Shown here: positions 44,485 to 53,649 of the stretch, in pieces
How the letters are laid out: each line of letters opens with the position of its first letter
How positions within the stretch are numbered: the first letter of the stretch is position 1
The notes under the pieces: generated by a model
Database searches by the model: none
Told to the model about the DNA's origin: nothing
What the model saw: the letters and a program-made list of their open reading frames with translations, nothing else
Program-made: the position numbers and the translations under genes
Origin: Hydrotalea sp.
GTDB taxonomy: Bacteria > Bacteroidota > Bacteroidia > Chitinophagales > Chitinophagaceae
Direction of reading: 5' to 3'
NCBI GenBank assembly: GCA_022402565.1
Contig: JAKRSC010000022.1
Coordinates: 112,474 to 176,473 of the forward strand
DNA length: 64,000 bases

Positions 44485-45598
44485 GTTGCTTTAATTTTTC
44501 GTGAACAATAGAGCCTTCTCTGCAAATACAAGAGCCATTTAATAATTCATCTTGCAAATCAAAAACTAAATCATTTTGATCAACCTTAAATAAGCTAAGA
44601 AAATTAGTCATGTTTTTTCCATACAACTTACTTGCATCTGAAGGCATGTCCGAAGGAAGCCAACTATTTCCAACTATAATAACACCTTCAAAAACAACTT
44701 TTCCATTTTGAGGTGTGTGCGGCGTATTTCCTCCACTGATTGCAGCCAAATCAATCACTACCGATCCCGACTTCATTTGTTGTAAAGTCCTTTCTTCAAT
44801 AAGAATGGGAGCTTTTCTACCAGGTATTTGCGCAGTTGTGATAATTATATCCGACTTTATTGCTGTTTCGTGAATTTTTTCTCTTTGCCGTGATAAGAAT
44901 TCTTCAGTCTGTTCCACTGCATAGCCACCAGCTGAACTAGCATCTGCAGCACCCTCTACTTCAACAAATTTTGCCCCTAGACTCATGACCTCTTCCTTAA
45001 CCGCAGCTCTAGTATCAAACACTTCCACCACTGCACCTAATCTCCTTGCTGTGGCAATGGCTTGTAATCCGGCAACACCAGCACCTAAAATAAGCACCTT
45101 TGCAGGACGAATGCTTCCCGCAGCAGTCATGAACATTGGGAAATAATGAGGCAACAAATTTGCAGCCAAAAGAACAGCTTTGTATCCAGCTATATTAGCC
45201 TGACTACTCAACACATCCATTGCTTGTGCCCTAGTAGTCCTGGGTAGCATATCTAAACTAAATACTGTTACCATTTTTGCGGTTATGCTTTTTAGCCAAG
45301 TAGAATGACTAAAAGGTTGGAACATACCTATAACTACTTTCGTCTTATCTGAATTAAGCTCCAACAGATCATCTGAGGGATGCATACAACAAATGATATG
45401 AGATTCTGAAAGTATTTGCTTACGAGTACCAATTTGAGCTCCGGCATCAAGATATTGTTGATCACTTGCAAAACTTCTTTGTCCCGCTGAACTTTCCACT
45501 TGAATAGAAAATCCTCTTTTCTTCAAGTCAGCAATATGTTCGGGAAGAAATGCCACCCTATTTTCCCAAGAGGGCTCTTGTAAAACTCCAATCTGCAT
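44477..45598 (-). CDS. pntAA: NAD(P) transhydrogenase alpha subunit, NAD-binding part (alpha1)
   Basis: 373 residues, domain I only. Seen: the N-terminal VLQEPSWENRVAFLPEHI, GAGVAGLQAIATARRLGAVV (Rossmann loop), VFDTRAAVKEEVMSLGAKF and ITTAQIPGRKAPILI. It binds NAD(H) on the cytoplasmic face. It is the first gene of the pntAA-pntAB-pntB operon. TTTATTTG lies about 24 nt upstream as a possible -7 element, and an AAGGA sequence precedes the ATG, one of the few Shine-Dalgarno-like sites in the window. Confidence 0.95.
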   Translation of the reverse strand: MQIGVLQEPSWENRVAFLPEHIADLKKRGFSIQVESSAGQRSFASDQQYLDAGAQIGTRKQILSESHIICCMHPSDDLLELNSDKTKVVIGMFQPFSHSTWLKSITAKMVTVFSLDMLPRTTRAQAMDVLSSQANIAGYKAVLLAANLLPHYFPMFMTAAGSIRPAKVLILGAGVAGLQAIATARRLGAVVEVFDTRAAVKEEVMSLGAKFVEVEGAADASSAGGYAVEQTEEFLSRQREKIHETAIKSDIIITTAQIPGRKAPILIEERTLQQMKSGSVVIDLAAISGGNTPHTPQNGKVVFEGVIIVGNSWLPSDMPSDASKLYGKNMTNFLSLFKVDQNDLVFDLQDELLNGSCICREGSIVHEKLKQHG

Positions 45599-45645
45599 AA
45601 AAATTCCTTAATGCGTGGAAGTTACCAAATAAATTGACATTTTAC

Positions 45646-46443
45646 TTAAAAACGAATAGAGAAATGTGCTGGAGTCAAATGTTCTTTTCTAAAAAATACC
45701 AAGCCAACAAAGAATAAATCAATTGTTAGTGAAACACAGTTATCAGCTTTAATGAACTCCCATGCCATTTCCATTTCTTTACTCCAATGAATATCATCAA
45801 ATACTATTACTGAATATTCATGTATATGCTGCTTCAATTGTTTAAAGTAGTTAATAGTGGGTTCATACCTATGATTACCATCTACATAAATGAAATCGTA
45901 TGGAGCAGTCTTTGCAGCTAATATATCAGGAAGCAAATCATCAAAATTACCTTCATGTAACCGAATGTTCTGAAGACCTAATTCATTAAATAACGATGCT
46001 GCATAATTTGCAATATTTTCTGCGCCTTCAATTGTTTCAACCCGTACTTCAGGGTGGCTAGTTGCTAAATAACTCGATGTAATACCTAAACAAGTTCCTA
46101 GTTCAAGAACCTCTTTATAATTGTAATACTGAATTATTCTAGTAAAAAGTGCCCCAAATTTTGGCGGTTTAAGTGAAGAAGCAGCAATAGACTGAATAGT
46201 TCTATTTGATCCAGATAACAACCGTGAACCAGCTCCTAAATCTTTTACCCAAATAGATTGCTTGTTCTTAAGTAACTGCTTACGTTTTTCTTCTATAACA
46301 TTGTTTTCAATACCTTTTGAAGGCAGTAGCACATTTCTAATAAAATCATATACAAAAGGAGAATGTACTCCATGCCCTGCACCATTATCAGCAAAAACCC
46401 AATATTGAAGAAATTTAAACCCAAGATGAACTGCGCTGTACAT
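45646..46443 (-). CDS. Class I SAM-dependent O-methyltransferase
   Basis: 265 residues. N-terminal region with GHGVHSPFVYDFIRNVL, then a Rossmann-type methyltransferase domain: VLELGTCLGITSSYLA, VETIEGAENIA and DFIYVDGNHRYEPTINYF, with the metal-binding acidic pair of the O-methyltransferase 3 type (VDGNH, VFDDIHW). Substrate unknown. The variant -7 box TAATTTCG lies 4 nt before the ATG. It ends 47 bp before the pntAA start. Confidence 0.85.
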   Translation of the reverse strand: MYSAVHLGFKFLQYWVFADNGAGHGVHSPFVYDFIRNVLLPSKGIENNVIEEKRKQLLKNKQSIWVKDLGAGSRLLSGSNRTIQSIAASSLKPPKFGALFTRIIQYYNYKEVLELGTCLGITSSYLATSHPEVRVETIEGAENIANYAASLFNELGLQNIRLHEGNFDDLLPDILAAKTAPYDFIYVDGNHRYEPTINYFKQLKQHIHEYSVIVFDDIHWSKEMEMAWEFIKADNCVSLTIDLFFVGLVFFRKEHLTPAHFSIRF

Positions 46444-46447
46444 GTGG

Positions 46448-46455
46448 CGAAATTA
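46448..46455 (-). promoter_or_regulatory. Variant -7 box of the O-methyltransferase gene (leaderless type)
   Basis: TAATTTCG on the minus strand, one mismatch to TAnnTTTG, 4 nt before the ATG. Confidence 0.35.
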
Positions 46456-46480
46456 ATGCAAGTACCATGCAAAGGTTTCA

Positions 46481-49400
46481 TCATTTTTTAAAAAGAGGAA
46501 AAACGAATTTCAATTCAAAACCCTCATTAGGTGCGCAAATCACTGTCATCCTTCCTTGCTGAGACTCAGCTCGTGATTGCATATTCATCATCCCAACTCC
46601 CCTTTGCAATTTTCTAAGTTCAGCACCAACACCATTATCTGCAATGGATAATTCAACTTCACTTGCTTTCTGAATTAGCTGATAATCAACTATGTTTGAT
46701 TTTGAATACTTAATAATATTGCTTATTTGCTCTTGTGTTATTCTATATATAGCAATACGAAGTGAATCATTGATTTGGCTTTCATCAGTTAGTTCAAACT
46801 TAGACCTTACTTCTACATCTTCGTTGTTCTGTAGGGGAATGAACAGCTTTTCTAAGGACTCTTTTAAATTGGAATTGATAAACTTTGGTGGAATTAATTG
46901 ATGAGACAGATTACGAATTTCATCAATTGCAGACTTTACAAGTAAATCTGTTTTTTCTAATACTTCATCTGGAGTCATTTTACCAGACCTATAAAGCGAT
47001 AAATACATTCTTGAACTTACAAGAAGCTGATTTACATTATCGTGTAATTCCATTCCTAAATATTCTCGCTCTTTTTCTTGGGATAAAAGAATCGCTTTTG
47101 TGATATCTAATTGCTTTTGCTTCCGCTCTAATTCCAATCGCTTTTCAAGTTCTTTCTTTTCCGTTATTTCTTTAAATCCTACTGCCAATCCAGTAACTAC
47201 GCCTACTGCATCTTCAATAGGCGTTGCATACAAATCCCACCAATATGTAGCACCTCTGTAAATTAATCTGTATTCGCTGTTTTGTGTATGGCCATCTAAA
47301 CATGCTTTAAATAAGCGTTCCCAAAAAGAGTCATTCTTTAATTGAGAAAACTGAAAAACTGAAGTACCGCGCTTTATCTCTAATCCAAATAACTGAAATA
47401 AAGTTTTTTCAAACACATCGTTGAAATCAATGATATTAAACGTTTCGTCAAGAAAAATAATTGCTTCAAAGGTATTCTTGAAATATGCATTTAGTTTGAG
47501 TTCTGTTAATTTAAGTCTGTCCTCAGACAACTTCCTCTCAGTAATATCTTGCAATGTTCCATAAACCCTATGTATGACATTATCTTTCAAATCAACCCTT
47601 CCCATTGAACGAACCCATCTGTGATTACCTTTTGCAGTTACTATCTCAAACTCATCATCAAATTGTTGGAATTTATTAACTAATAGATCAAAAAGTGTAA
47701 TAATCTTTACCCTATTCTCCCCCTCCTTGTAAAAACCAATTCCGCTTTCAACAGTGGGAATAAAATTGTCCTCTACTTCATGAATAGCTTTTGTAACATC
47801 GGACCAAATAAGATTTTTAGAAACAGGATCAAACTCCCATGCACCCATTCTGTTCATCTGACTTGCCTGCAAGAGCATACTCTTAGTACGTGATAATTCT
47901 TCATCTGATTTTTGCCGCGAACGTATATTCATTAAAATCTCAGAAAATAAAGAAAGTAACATAACTTCTTTATTCTGAATCGAATAAAAGTTTTGTACAA
48001 AATCAAATCCAACAAATCCAATACATGATCCTTTTTCCATTAATGGAAAGGTCACCAAACTTTTAATGTCTTGTGGTTCAATAATAATTCGTATTGGATC
48101 ATCTACATCCATTTCAAAAACATTAGGAATATAAACGGCATCACCTTTGTTATGAATTTTTAGCCATTCAACCATATCTTCTAATGGTACAGCTTGTAGA
48201 GCATCGAATTGAGGTGAAATACCTTCTGCACACCATTCAAAGGTGTTGATACAAATATTTAAATCGTAATTATATTCAAAAATATAAACCCTATCAGCCT
48301 TTGTATATTCACCAAGCGTTAATAAAGATTGTTGTATTGCTTGATCAACTTGAGACAAAGGAATATTAATATAATTAGACGCAATTTTAACAAGTACTGT
48401 TTGTAAATTAATATAATCTGAAAGTGCTGCATTTACTTTAGACAAATCAGTTTCCCGTTGCTTTAATGCATTTTCAATTTCAATACGATGAGTAATATCT
48501 ACATCAATTCCTCTATATCCTTTGTAATTACCTTGTTCGTCAAATAAAGGAAATGCATTTGACTTAACCCAAATAACGGAACCGTTTTTATGCTGCAATG
48601 GATTTATAAAATCTTCAATGGTTACTCGTTGATTGAAAAATTGAAGACCCAATTTTTTAAATTCAACTCTTTGATGAGGCGGGAACAAATCATAAAAATA
48701 TTTCTCTCCAACTAATTCTACAGCGGAATAGCCTAGCAAATATTCAATAGTTTCACCAATATATGTATACAACCCGTCGCTATTGGTTTCCCATACAATT
48801 GATCTACTTGCAATAGAAAGCTGCTCAAAACGGAAATTTCTTTCTTGCAACTGCAACTCCATATTTTTTCGATCAGTTATATCTGTACTACTTCCAAGAT
48901 ACCCAATTAATTTACCATCTTGATCTAGTTTAGGAAGAACCGTATTACTAATCCAAAATAATCCCTTTGGTGTATTTAGTGGAGATTCAAAGTTTTTTAA
49001 AACCCGATCCCGCTTTAAAAGTTCATATCCCTTTTCTTGAAAAAATTCTTTCGAACCCTCGGGATATAATTCATGAAAATATTTTCTACCAACTATATCA
49101 TCTGTAACTAAAGAAGTAATTTCCTCAACAGTATCATTAATAAATGTAAACTTTCCCTCTCTGTCTAATTCCCAAATAACTGTTTTAGTTGATCTGGATA
49201 AGGACTTAACCCGCTCTTGCTGACTTAACACTTCATCTTCTATACTTTTTTGAAGTGTGTAATCTTTATAAGTAACAAGTATTGCTTGAATATGAGGATT
49301 GTCTAACAAATTGATACCCGTTCCATCTAGCCAAATATAATGTCCATTAAAATGTTTAAACCGAAACCGTGAACTCACTTTTTCATTAGGATGAGAAAGA

Positions 49401-50011
49401 ATATACTCAAATGATTTTCTGAGCTCATGTTCATGTGCCGGATCTACAAACTCATATATATTCGTTTCACTTACTTCCTCAATTGGATGCCCAACAATGT
49501 TTTCAACAGATTTACTTTGAAATAAAAATCTACCAGTACTGTCTAAAAGAATAATTGCAGCATCAGAATGAAACAAAATAGCTGAATAAAACTCTGCTGT
49601 GTGGTATTTACTTTTATTCTGGTGTAAGAAATTTGGAATTTCTTCTATGAAACCAATGATTTTTTTTGTAGCACTTTTTTCATGATTGATACTACCGGAA
49701 ATCCTAATCCTTTTAGCTACACTACTACTTCTATTTAGGGAAACTTCTAAATAAAAAGATTCACTGGTATGCAAGCAATGGTCAACTAATTCCATAAATC
49801 TTTTTTTTTCAGCTTCACCAATAGGTAGTGAATCATTTAAATCATTGTAATCAGAAGTCTTATCGAATAAGCATAACAAGCCTCTCAAGTGTGGCTCTAA
49901 ATATATTTTCTTTTGATTTACATCATATTCCCAGTACCCAATTTGATTGAATTTTTCAGACAACTGATATTCCCTTATCTGACTTAATAAATTTTCTAGA
50001 ATAGGGCTCAT
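46481..50011 (-). CDS. Multi-PAS/GAF sensor histidine kinase (HisKA_3 type)
   Basis: 1176 residues from the ATG at 50011; a GTG at 50038 would add nine residues and cannot be excluded. No membrane helix or signal peptide, so a cytosolic sensor. Domains in order: about four PAS modules (roughly 10-135, 140-260, 265-385, 390-510), a GAF domain (about 530-695), two more PAS modules (about 705-830 and 835-960), then the kinase. The dimerisation helix has EREYLGMELHDN with His990; the ATPase shows QEQISN (N box), ADNGVGAE and GVGMMNMQSRAE, all intact. Divergent from the NarL-type regulator at 50142, its probable partner. Confidence 0.92.
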   Translation of the reverse strand: MSPILENLLSQIREYQLSEKFNQIGYWEYDVNQKKIYLEPHLRGLLCLFDKTSDYNDLNDSLPIGEAEKKRFMELVDHCLHTSESFYLEVSLNRSSSVAKRIRISGSINHEKSATKKIIGFIEEIPNFLHQNKSKYHTAEFYSAILFHSDAAIILLDSTGRFLFQSKSVENIVGHPIEEVSETNIYEFVDPAHEHELRKSFEYILSHPNEKVSSRFRFKHFNGHYIWLDGTGINLLDNPHIQAILVTYKDYTLQKSIEDEVLSQQERVKSLSRSTKTVIWELDREGKFTFINDTVEEITSLVTDDIVGRKYFHELYPEGSKEFFQEKGYELLKRDRVLKNFESPLNTPKGLFWISNTVLPKLDQDGKLIGYLGSSTDITDRKNMELQLQERNFRFEQLSIASRSIVWETNSDGLYTYIGETIEYLLGYSAVELVGEKYFYDLFPPHQRVEFKKLGLQFFNQRVTIEDFINPLQHKNGSVIWVKSNAFPLFDEQGNYKGYRGIDVDITHRIEIENALKQRETDLSKVNAALSDYINLQTVLVKIASNYINIPLSQVDQAIQQSLLTLGEYTKADRVYIFEYNYDLNICINTFEWCAEGISPQFDALQAVPLEDMVEWLKIHNKGDAVYIPNVFEMDVDDPIRIIIEPQDIKSLVTFPLMEKGSCIGFVGFDFVQNFYSIQNKEVMLLSLFSEILMNIRSRQKSDEELSRTKSMLLQASQMNRMGAWEFDPVSKNLIWSDVTKAIHEVEDNFIPTVESGIGFYKEGENRVKIITLFDLLVNKFQQFDDEFEIVTAKGNHRWVRSMGRVDLKDNVIHRVYGTLQDITERKLSEDRLKLTELKLNAYFKNTFEAIIFLDETFNIIDFNDVFEKTLFQLFGLEIKRGTSVFQFSQLKNDSFWERLFKACLDGHTQNSEYRLIYRGATYWWDLYATPIEDAVGVVTGLAVGFKEITEKKELEKRLELERKQKQLDITKAILLSQEKEREYLGMELHDNVNQLLVSSRMYLSLYRSGKMTPDEVLEKTDLLVKSAIDEIRNLSHQLIPPKFINSNLKESLEKLFIPLQNNEDVEVRSKFELTDESQINDSLRIAIYRITQEQISNIIKYSKSNIVDYQLIQKASEVELSIADNGVGAELRKLQRGVGMMNMQSRAESQQGRMTVICAPNEGFELKFVFPLFKK

Positions 50012-50105
50012 TGATGCTTTATTAATTTGGTTTTCCACTTATAATAAAAGATAATTGGACTGTACTTATTAAAGTTAACAAGCATTTTTGAAAAAACCAC
50101 GAAAT

Positions 50106-50123
50106 GTTGTATAACTTTACAAC
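50106..50123. promoter_or_regulatory. Inverted repeat around the -7 box of regulator 1
   Basis: GTTGTA and TACAAC arms flank TAACTT; the possible -7 element TAACTTTA (50112-50119) lies inside. Suggests a repressor or autoregulation site. The leader also holds CCAATTATCC at 50126-50135. Confidence 0.35.
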
Positions 50124-50141
50124 AACCAATTATCCAATACT

Positions 50142-50768
50142 ATGAAATTTTTGTTAGCAGATGATCACGCAATTGTGCGAGATGGAGTTAGGAGAATCAT
50201 TGAAGCCGAATTTCCCTTTGCAAATTTCACAGAAGTAGCAACTGCAACTGATATGTTAGCGATTCAATCTAAAGATGAGCACGATATTATTATATCAGAC
50301 ATAAATATGCCTGGCTTGGACGGACTAGAGGGAGTGAAAAAGATTAAGTCGTACAACAAAGGAAGCAAAGTCATTATTTTAAGTATGTATCCTGCTGCTC
50401 AATATGGGGTGAGAGCAATCAAATTAGGGGCGAATGGATATGTTTGTAAACAAAATGCTACAGATGAATTAATTACGGCCATCAAAGCAGTATCAAATGG
50501 CAAAAGATATATCAGTGCTGAGTTAGCCGACTTATTGGCTGAATCTATTGATACAGACAGATCTAAGATTCCTCATGAAAATCTATCAGAAAGAGAACTT
50601 GCTGTTTTTAAACAAATAGCTGCAGGGAAAAAGATCTCTGAAATTGCCGAACAACTATTTATTTCTCCCAATACTGTCAGTACTTTTCGAACCAGAATCC
50701 TGAAAAAACTACATTGTGATTCAAATGCTGAGCTTGTGAAATATGCTTTAGAACATCAATTAATTTAA
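50142..50768 (+). CDS. NarL/FixJ-type response regulator 1
   Basis: 208 residues. Receiver domain 1-120 with acidic pair Asp7-Asp8, phosphoacceptor Asp53 (IISDINMPG), Ser in ILSMY and Lys in YVCKQ. LuxR-type HTH about 143-205 (LSERELAVFKQIAAGKKISEIA, NTVSTFRTRILKKL). It is a DNA-binding regulator, most likely phosphorylated by the divergent kinase. Paralogous to the regulators at 54631 and 57920. A terminator and an operator-rich 400 bp region follow. Confidence 0.94.
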   Translation: MKFLLADDHAIVRDGVRRIIEAEFPFANFTEVATATDMLAIQSKDEHDIIISDINMPGLDGLEGVKKIKSYNKGSKVIILSMYPAAQYGVRAIKLGANGYVCKQNATDELITAIKAVSNGKRYISAELADLLAESIDTDRSKIPHENLSERELAVFKQIAAGKKISEIAEQLFISPNTVSTFRTRILKKLHCDSNAELVKYALEHQLI

Positions 50769-50790
50769 TTTTTTTTAATTTATCTTCTTT

Positions 50791-50819
50791 AAAACACCTC
50801 TTGATGGGGTGTTTTTTTT
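50791..50819 (+). terminator. Terminator after regulator 1
   Basis: AAAACACC pairs with GGTGTTTT (50808-50815), followed by eight T in all. Confidence 0.75.
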
Positions 50820-51171
50820 GTTCGAAATAATAACTCTTCATCATTTAACCACTACCAGGTTTAATTAATCTATTAAAGTTTTGTTGCAAGTATTACTATT
50901 CGCAAATAAATCCATCGCCACATAATTGTAGTTGAAACAATTACATTTTAATACTATTTGAGGTTTTCGCAACTACAAACACCATTGTCGTGCCATTTAC
51001 AATACACCGGATGAAGACTTGTTTAAATCGAATTATCACGACAGTACGACAATAATATTCGAATTAAAATTCGCTTAAAAGAGGATTTTCTATGCCTTTT
51101 TGATTGGGTTGTTTTACACCAGATTTCAGCCGTTTTGAAATCCCAATATCCAAGCTCCAACCCAATATTTT
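50820..51171 (+). promoter_or_regulatory. Operator and leader region of the GH5 gene
   Basis: No gene. Seen: three ACTAC/GTAGT half-sites (near 50852, 50928 and 50971) including GTAGTTGAAACAATTAC (50928-50944); the pair ATTGTCGT/ACGACAAT flanking about 60 bp; and a leader closed by ATTGGGTTG (51103-51111) and CAACCCAAT (51158-51166). Inside is a small hairpin GATTTC/GAAATC and then CCAATATCC (51143-51151). The start codon follows 5 nt after the closing arm. Confidence 0.4.
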
Positions 51172-52248
51172 ATGAAAAACCATTTTTCAAATTTCGTTAA
51201 AAGTCTCATTGGCTTACCTATTTTACTGGTTGCTGCTTTTCTCTTAAACCAGTCTTTTATTAATGATGAGAGCCAACTTCCAATGAGCGTTTCTGTTTGT
51301 GGAGCAGAGTTTGGTCAACAGCAAATGCCTGGCATAATGAATAAGGATTATGTTTATCCAACTGCTGAACAAATGAATTACTATGCGTCTAAAGGTATTA
51401 AGCAAATTGCACTTCCATTTCGTTGGGAAAGAATCCAAAATGGCTTATTTGGAAAATTAGATGAAGCTAACCTAAGAGAGATTGAAAACACCCTCCGCTT
51501 TGCTGAAAGAAATAAAATGGGTGTCATTTTAGACATGCATAATTATGGGCATTACCGCATTATGGATCAAGACTTACCAATTGGAAGTAATGAGGTTAGT
51601 ATTGCAGCATACTGTGATGCATGGAGAAAGTTCGCAGCAAGAGTTAGAAAGCATACTAATATTGTTGCCTATCAAATTATGGCAGAACCACACGATATGG
51701 GCACAGGAGTATGGGCGAAAGCTGCTCAAGAAGTTATTCTTGCCATTCGGGAAGTTGACAGCAAAACGCCTATTCTAGTTGATGGCGATGGTTGGGCAAG
51801 TGCCTACAATTGGAAAAAATTTAGTGACAACTTGAAGCATTTAAAAGATCCGGCTAACAAAATTGTATATAGCGCTCATTGTTATTTTGATGCTGATGGA
51901 AGTGGTACCTATGTAAATGGTTATCAAGAAAAATACCATCATGAGCAAATTGGAATTGAGAAAGTAAAACCCTTTATTGAATGGTTAGAAGCAAACAATA
52001 AAAAAGGTTTTATAGGAGAGTATGGTGTTCCTAATAATGACAGACGCTGGGTTTCAGTTATGGATCGTTTTTTGGCTTATTTGCACCACCACAATATTGG
52101 AAGCAATTATTGGGCAGCAGGTGCTTGGTGGAAAAACTACCCACTTTCTATTGAACCAATCCAAGGTAAAGAAAAGCCACAAATGCAAGTATTATCAGCC
52201 TATTTATCTGGAAAAACACCTATCTATGGTGACTATGCGATTAAATAA
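51172..52248 (+). CDS. Glycoside hydrolase family 5 (cellulase-like) with altered NE motif
   Basis: 358 residues. An N-terminal hydrophobic segment (about 11-29) is a signal or membrane anchor. The TIM-barrel core shows LPFRWERIQ, LDMHNYGHY, the acid/base Glu172 in IMAEPHDMG, SAHCYFD (His236) and the nucleophile Glu283 in GEYGVPN. The Asn that precedes the acid/base Glu in nearly all clan GH-A enzymes is Ala171 here (codon GCA). The enzyme probably cuts a beta-1,4-glucan or mannan outside the cytoplasm. It sits between two regulator genes, behind a long structured leader. Confidence 0.87.
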   Translation: MKNHFSNFVKSLIGLPILLVAAFLLNQSFINDESQLPMSVSVCGAEFGQQQMPGIMNKDYVYPTAEQMNYYASKGIKQIALPFRWERIQNGLFGKLDEANLREIENTLRFAERNKMGVILDMHNYGHYRIMDQDLPIGSNEVSIAAYCDAWRKFAARVRKHTNIVAYQIMAEPHDMGTGVWAKAAQEVILAIREVDSKTPILVDGDGWASAYNWKKFSDNLKHLKDPANKIVYSAHCYFDADGSGTYVNGYQEKYHHEQIGIEKVKPFIEWLEANNKKGFIGEYGVPNNDRRWVSVMDRFLAYLHHHNIGSNYWAAGAWWKNYPLSIEPIQGKEKPQMQVLSAYLSGKTPIYGDYAIK

Positions 52249-52277
52249 GTAACACTTAAAAGTTAGCATTTGAAATG

Positions 52278-52784
52278 CTATTTCCTCTTCCACTTTTCAA
52301 ACCGCATAGAATACCCATTCTTTTCATCAGATGGATATACTTGTTCTTCCAACAACCACCATTCATTAGGATCAATAGCTGGGTAAAATGTATCTGCTTC
52401 TATAGTTGTATCAACCCGTGTAAAAAATATTGTGTGGCTTTCTTTAAAAGTTTGCTGATATATTTCACCACCTCCAGCAATAAATAATTGACGATAGTTG
52501 TGTTTCTTACAATATTGGATAGCATGGTCCAGCGATTGTACAACAATAATTCCCTCACCCAATTCTAAACCAACCTGCCTGGTTAATATGATATTGACTC
52601 TTCCAGGGAGTGGTTTACTGCCAACTGACTCAAATGTTTTTCTGCCCATTAACACCGGCATTGCCCATGTTTGTTGTTTAAAAAATTGTAAGTCGCGCGG
52701 CAAATGCCATAATAACTGGTTGTCTTTACCAATTGCGTAGTTATTAGAAGCAGCAACAATTTGAATTAGCTCTACAAAATCCAT
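52278..52784 (-). CDS. folA: Dihydrofolate reductase
   Basis: 168 residues. Seen: IVAASNNYAIGKDNQLLWHLPRDL with the substrate-binding region, VLMGRKTFESVG (NADPH site), and FIAGGGEIYQQT. It regenerates tetrahydrofolate used up by ThyA. It is the last gene of thyA-SMP30-folA, 16 bp after the SMP30-like gene. The usual thyA-folA pairing supports the call. Confidence 0.96.
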   Translation of the reverse strand: MDFVELIQIVAASNNYAIGKDNQLLWHLPRDLQFFKQQTWAMPVLMGRKTFESVGSKPLPGRVNIILTRQVGLELGEGIIVVQSLDHAIQYCKKHNYRQLFIAGGGEIYQQTFKESHTIFFTRVDTTIEADTFYPAIDPNEWWLLEEQVYPSDEKNGYSMRFEKWKRK

Positions 52785-52800
52785 TAAAATCTTTTTAACA

Positions 52801-53631
52801 CTAGTCTAATCTAAACGCCATTACCTTATGATTATAAAAAGTAGGCACATAGAGAGTTCTAGTTTTTGTATCAAAAGCAATATCTGCTGTATTAATTTTA
52901 TTTTCTCTATAATCTAGGAGCTTTGTAATCGTCCCATCTAATTTCACAAGGTATATAATACCTGCCCAGCTGCTAACAATAAACTCTTCATTGTTGACTC
53001 TTTCAATTCCATCTGTTCCGCCTTCCATACCCTCTGCAATTTTCTTTTTGTTTTTCTTAGCATCAATTAACCACAGCGTTCCATTATCTAAAATATACAA
53101 GCCTTCATCTTGAATCAACAAACCATTTGGACCAGCAAGTCCAACTGCAAAAAGTGATACTTCTTCTTTTTCAATTTTATATACACGCTTCCCCCTACTA
53201 TCCGATACATATAGCACACCTTTTTTATCAACTGTTATGTCATTTAAAAATTGTGTGCCAGGAATTGGATAACGTTTGCCAACAGCCGACTTATCAACTT
53301 CAATCATCACCACTTCATCTAAATCGGTTACATAAAGTTTATCACGATAAATAGCCATTCCTTTGGGGGCATTTAATCCTTTTACCCATTCAACACGAAA
53401 AGCTTTCCCATTAGTTCCCATTATTCCGATAGAACCTCGACCATCTTTCTCGGCTGGATTACCATCTATGTTTGATACAAACAGAAACTCTTTTTTTGGA
53501 TATAAAAGAACACTTTCTGGCGTTTTAAACAGAGAGTCCGACTCCCAAAGCTTTGTTAGCTTTCTATCTTGTGCTACAACAGCATTTGCTAAAAGAAAAA
53601 TTGAAAGGGCAATTTGAAGTAATCGTTTCAT
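52801..53631 (-). CDS. SMP-30/NHL-type beta-propeller protein, exported
   Basis: 276 residues with a signal peptide of about 20 (LANAVVAQ). Repeats such as GLNAPKGMAIYRDKLYVTDL, FLNDITVDKKGVLYVSDS and LAGPNGLLIQDEGLYILD are blades of a six-bladed propeller of the SMP-30/gluconolactonase kind. Catalytic activity is not proven by the visible residues. It lies between thyA (18 bp upstream) and folA (16 bp downstream) in one operon, though its function is unlikely to concern folate. Confidence 0.82.
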   Translation of the reverse strand: MKRLLQIALSIFLLANAVVAQDRKLTKLWESDSLFKTPESVLLYPKKEFLFVSNIDGNPAEKDGRGSIGIMGTNGKAFRVEWVKGLNAPKGMAIYRDKLYVTDLDEVVMIEVDKSAVGKRYPIPGTQFLNDITVDKKGVLYVSDSRGKRVYKIEKEEVSLFAVGLAGPNGLLIQDEGLYILDNGTLWLIDAKKNKKKIAEGMEGGTDGIERVNNEEFIVSSWAGIIYLVKLDGTITKLLDYRENKINTADIAFDTKTRTLYVPTFYNHKVMAFRLD

Positions 53632-53649
53632 GATTATAATTATTATTTT

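Noticed and set aside
44170..45598. pntA broken by a frameshift
   Set aside because: Separate alpha1 and alpha2 proteins are a normal arrangement; both parts have proper starts and an 8-bp overlap.
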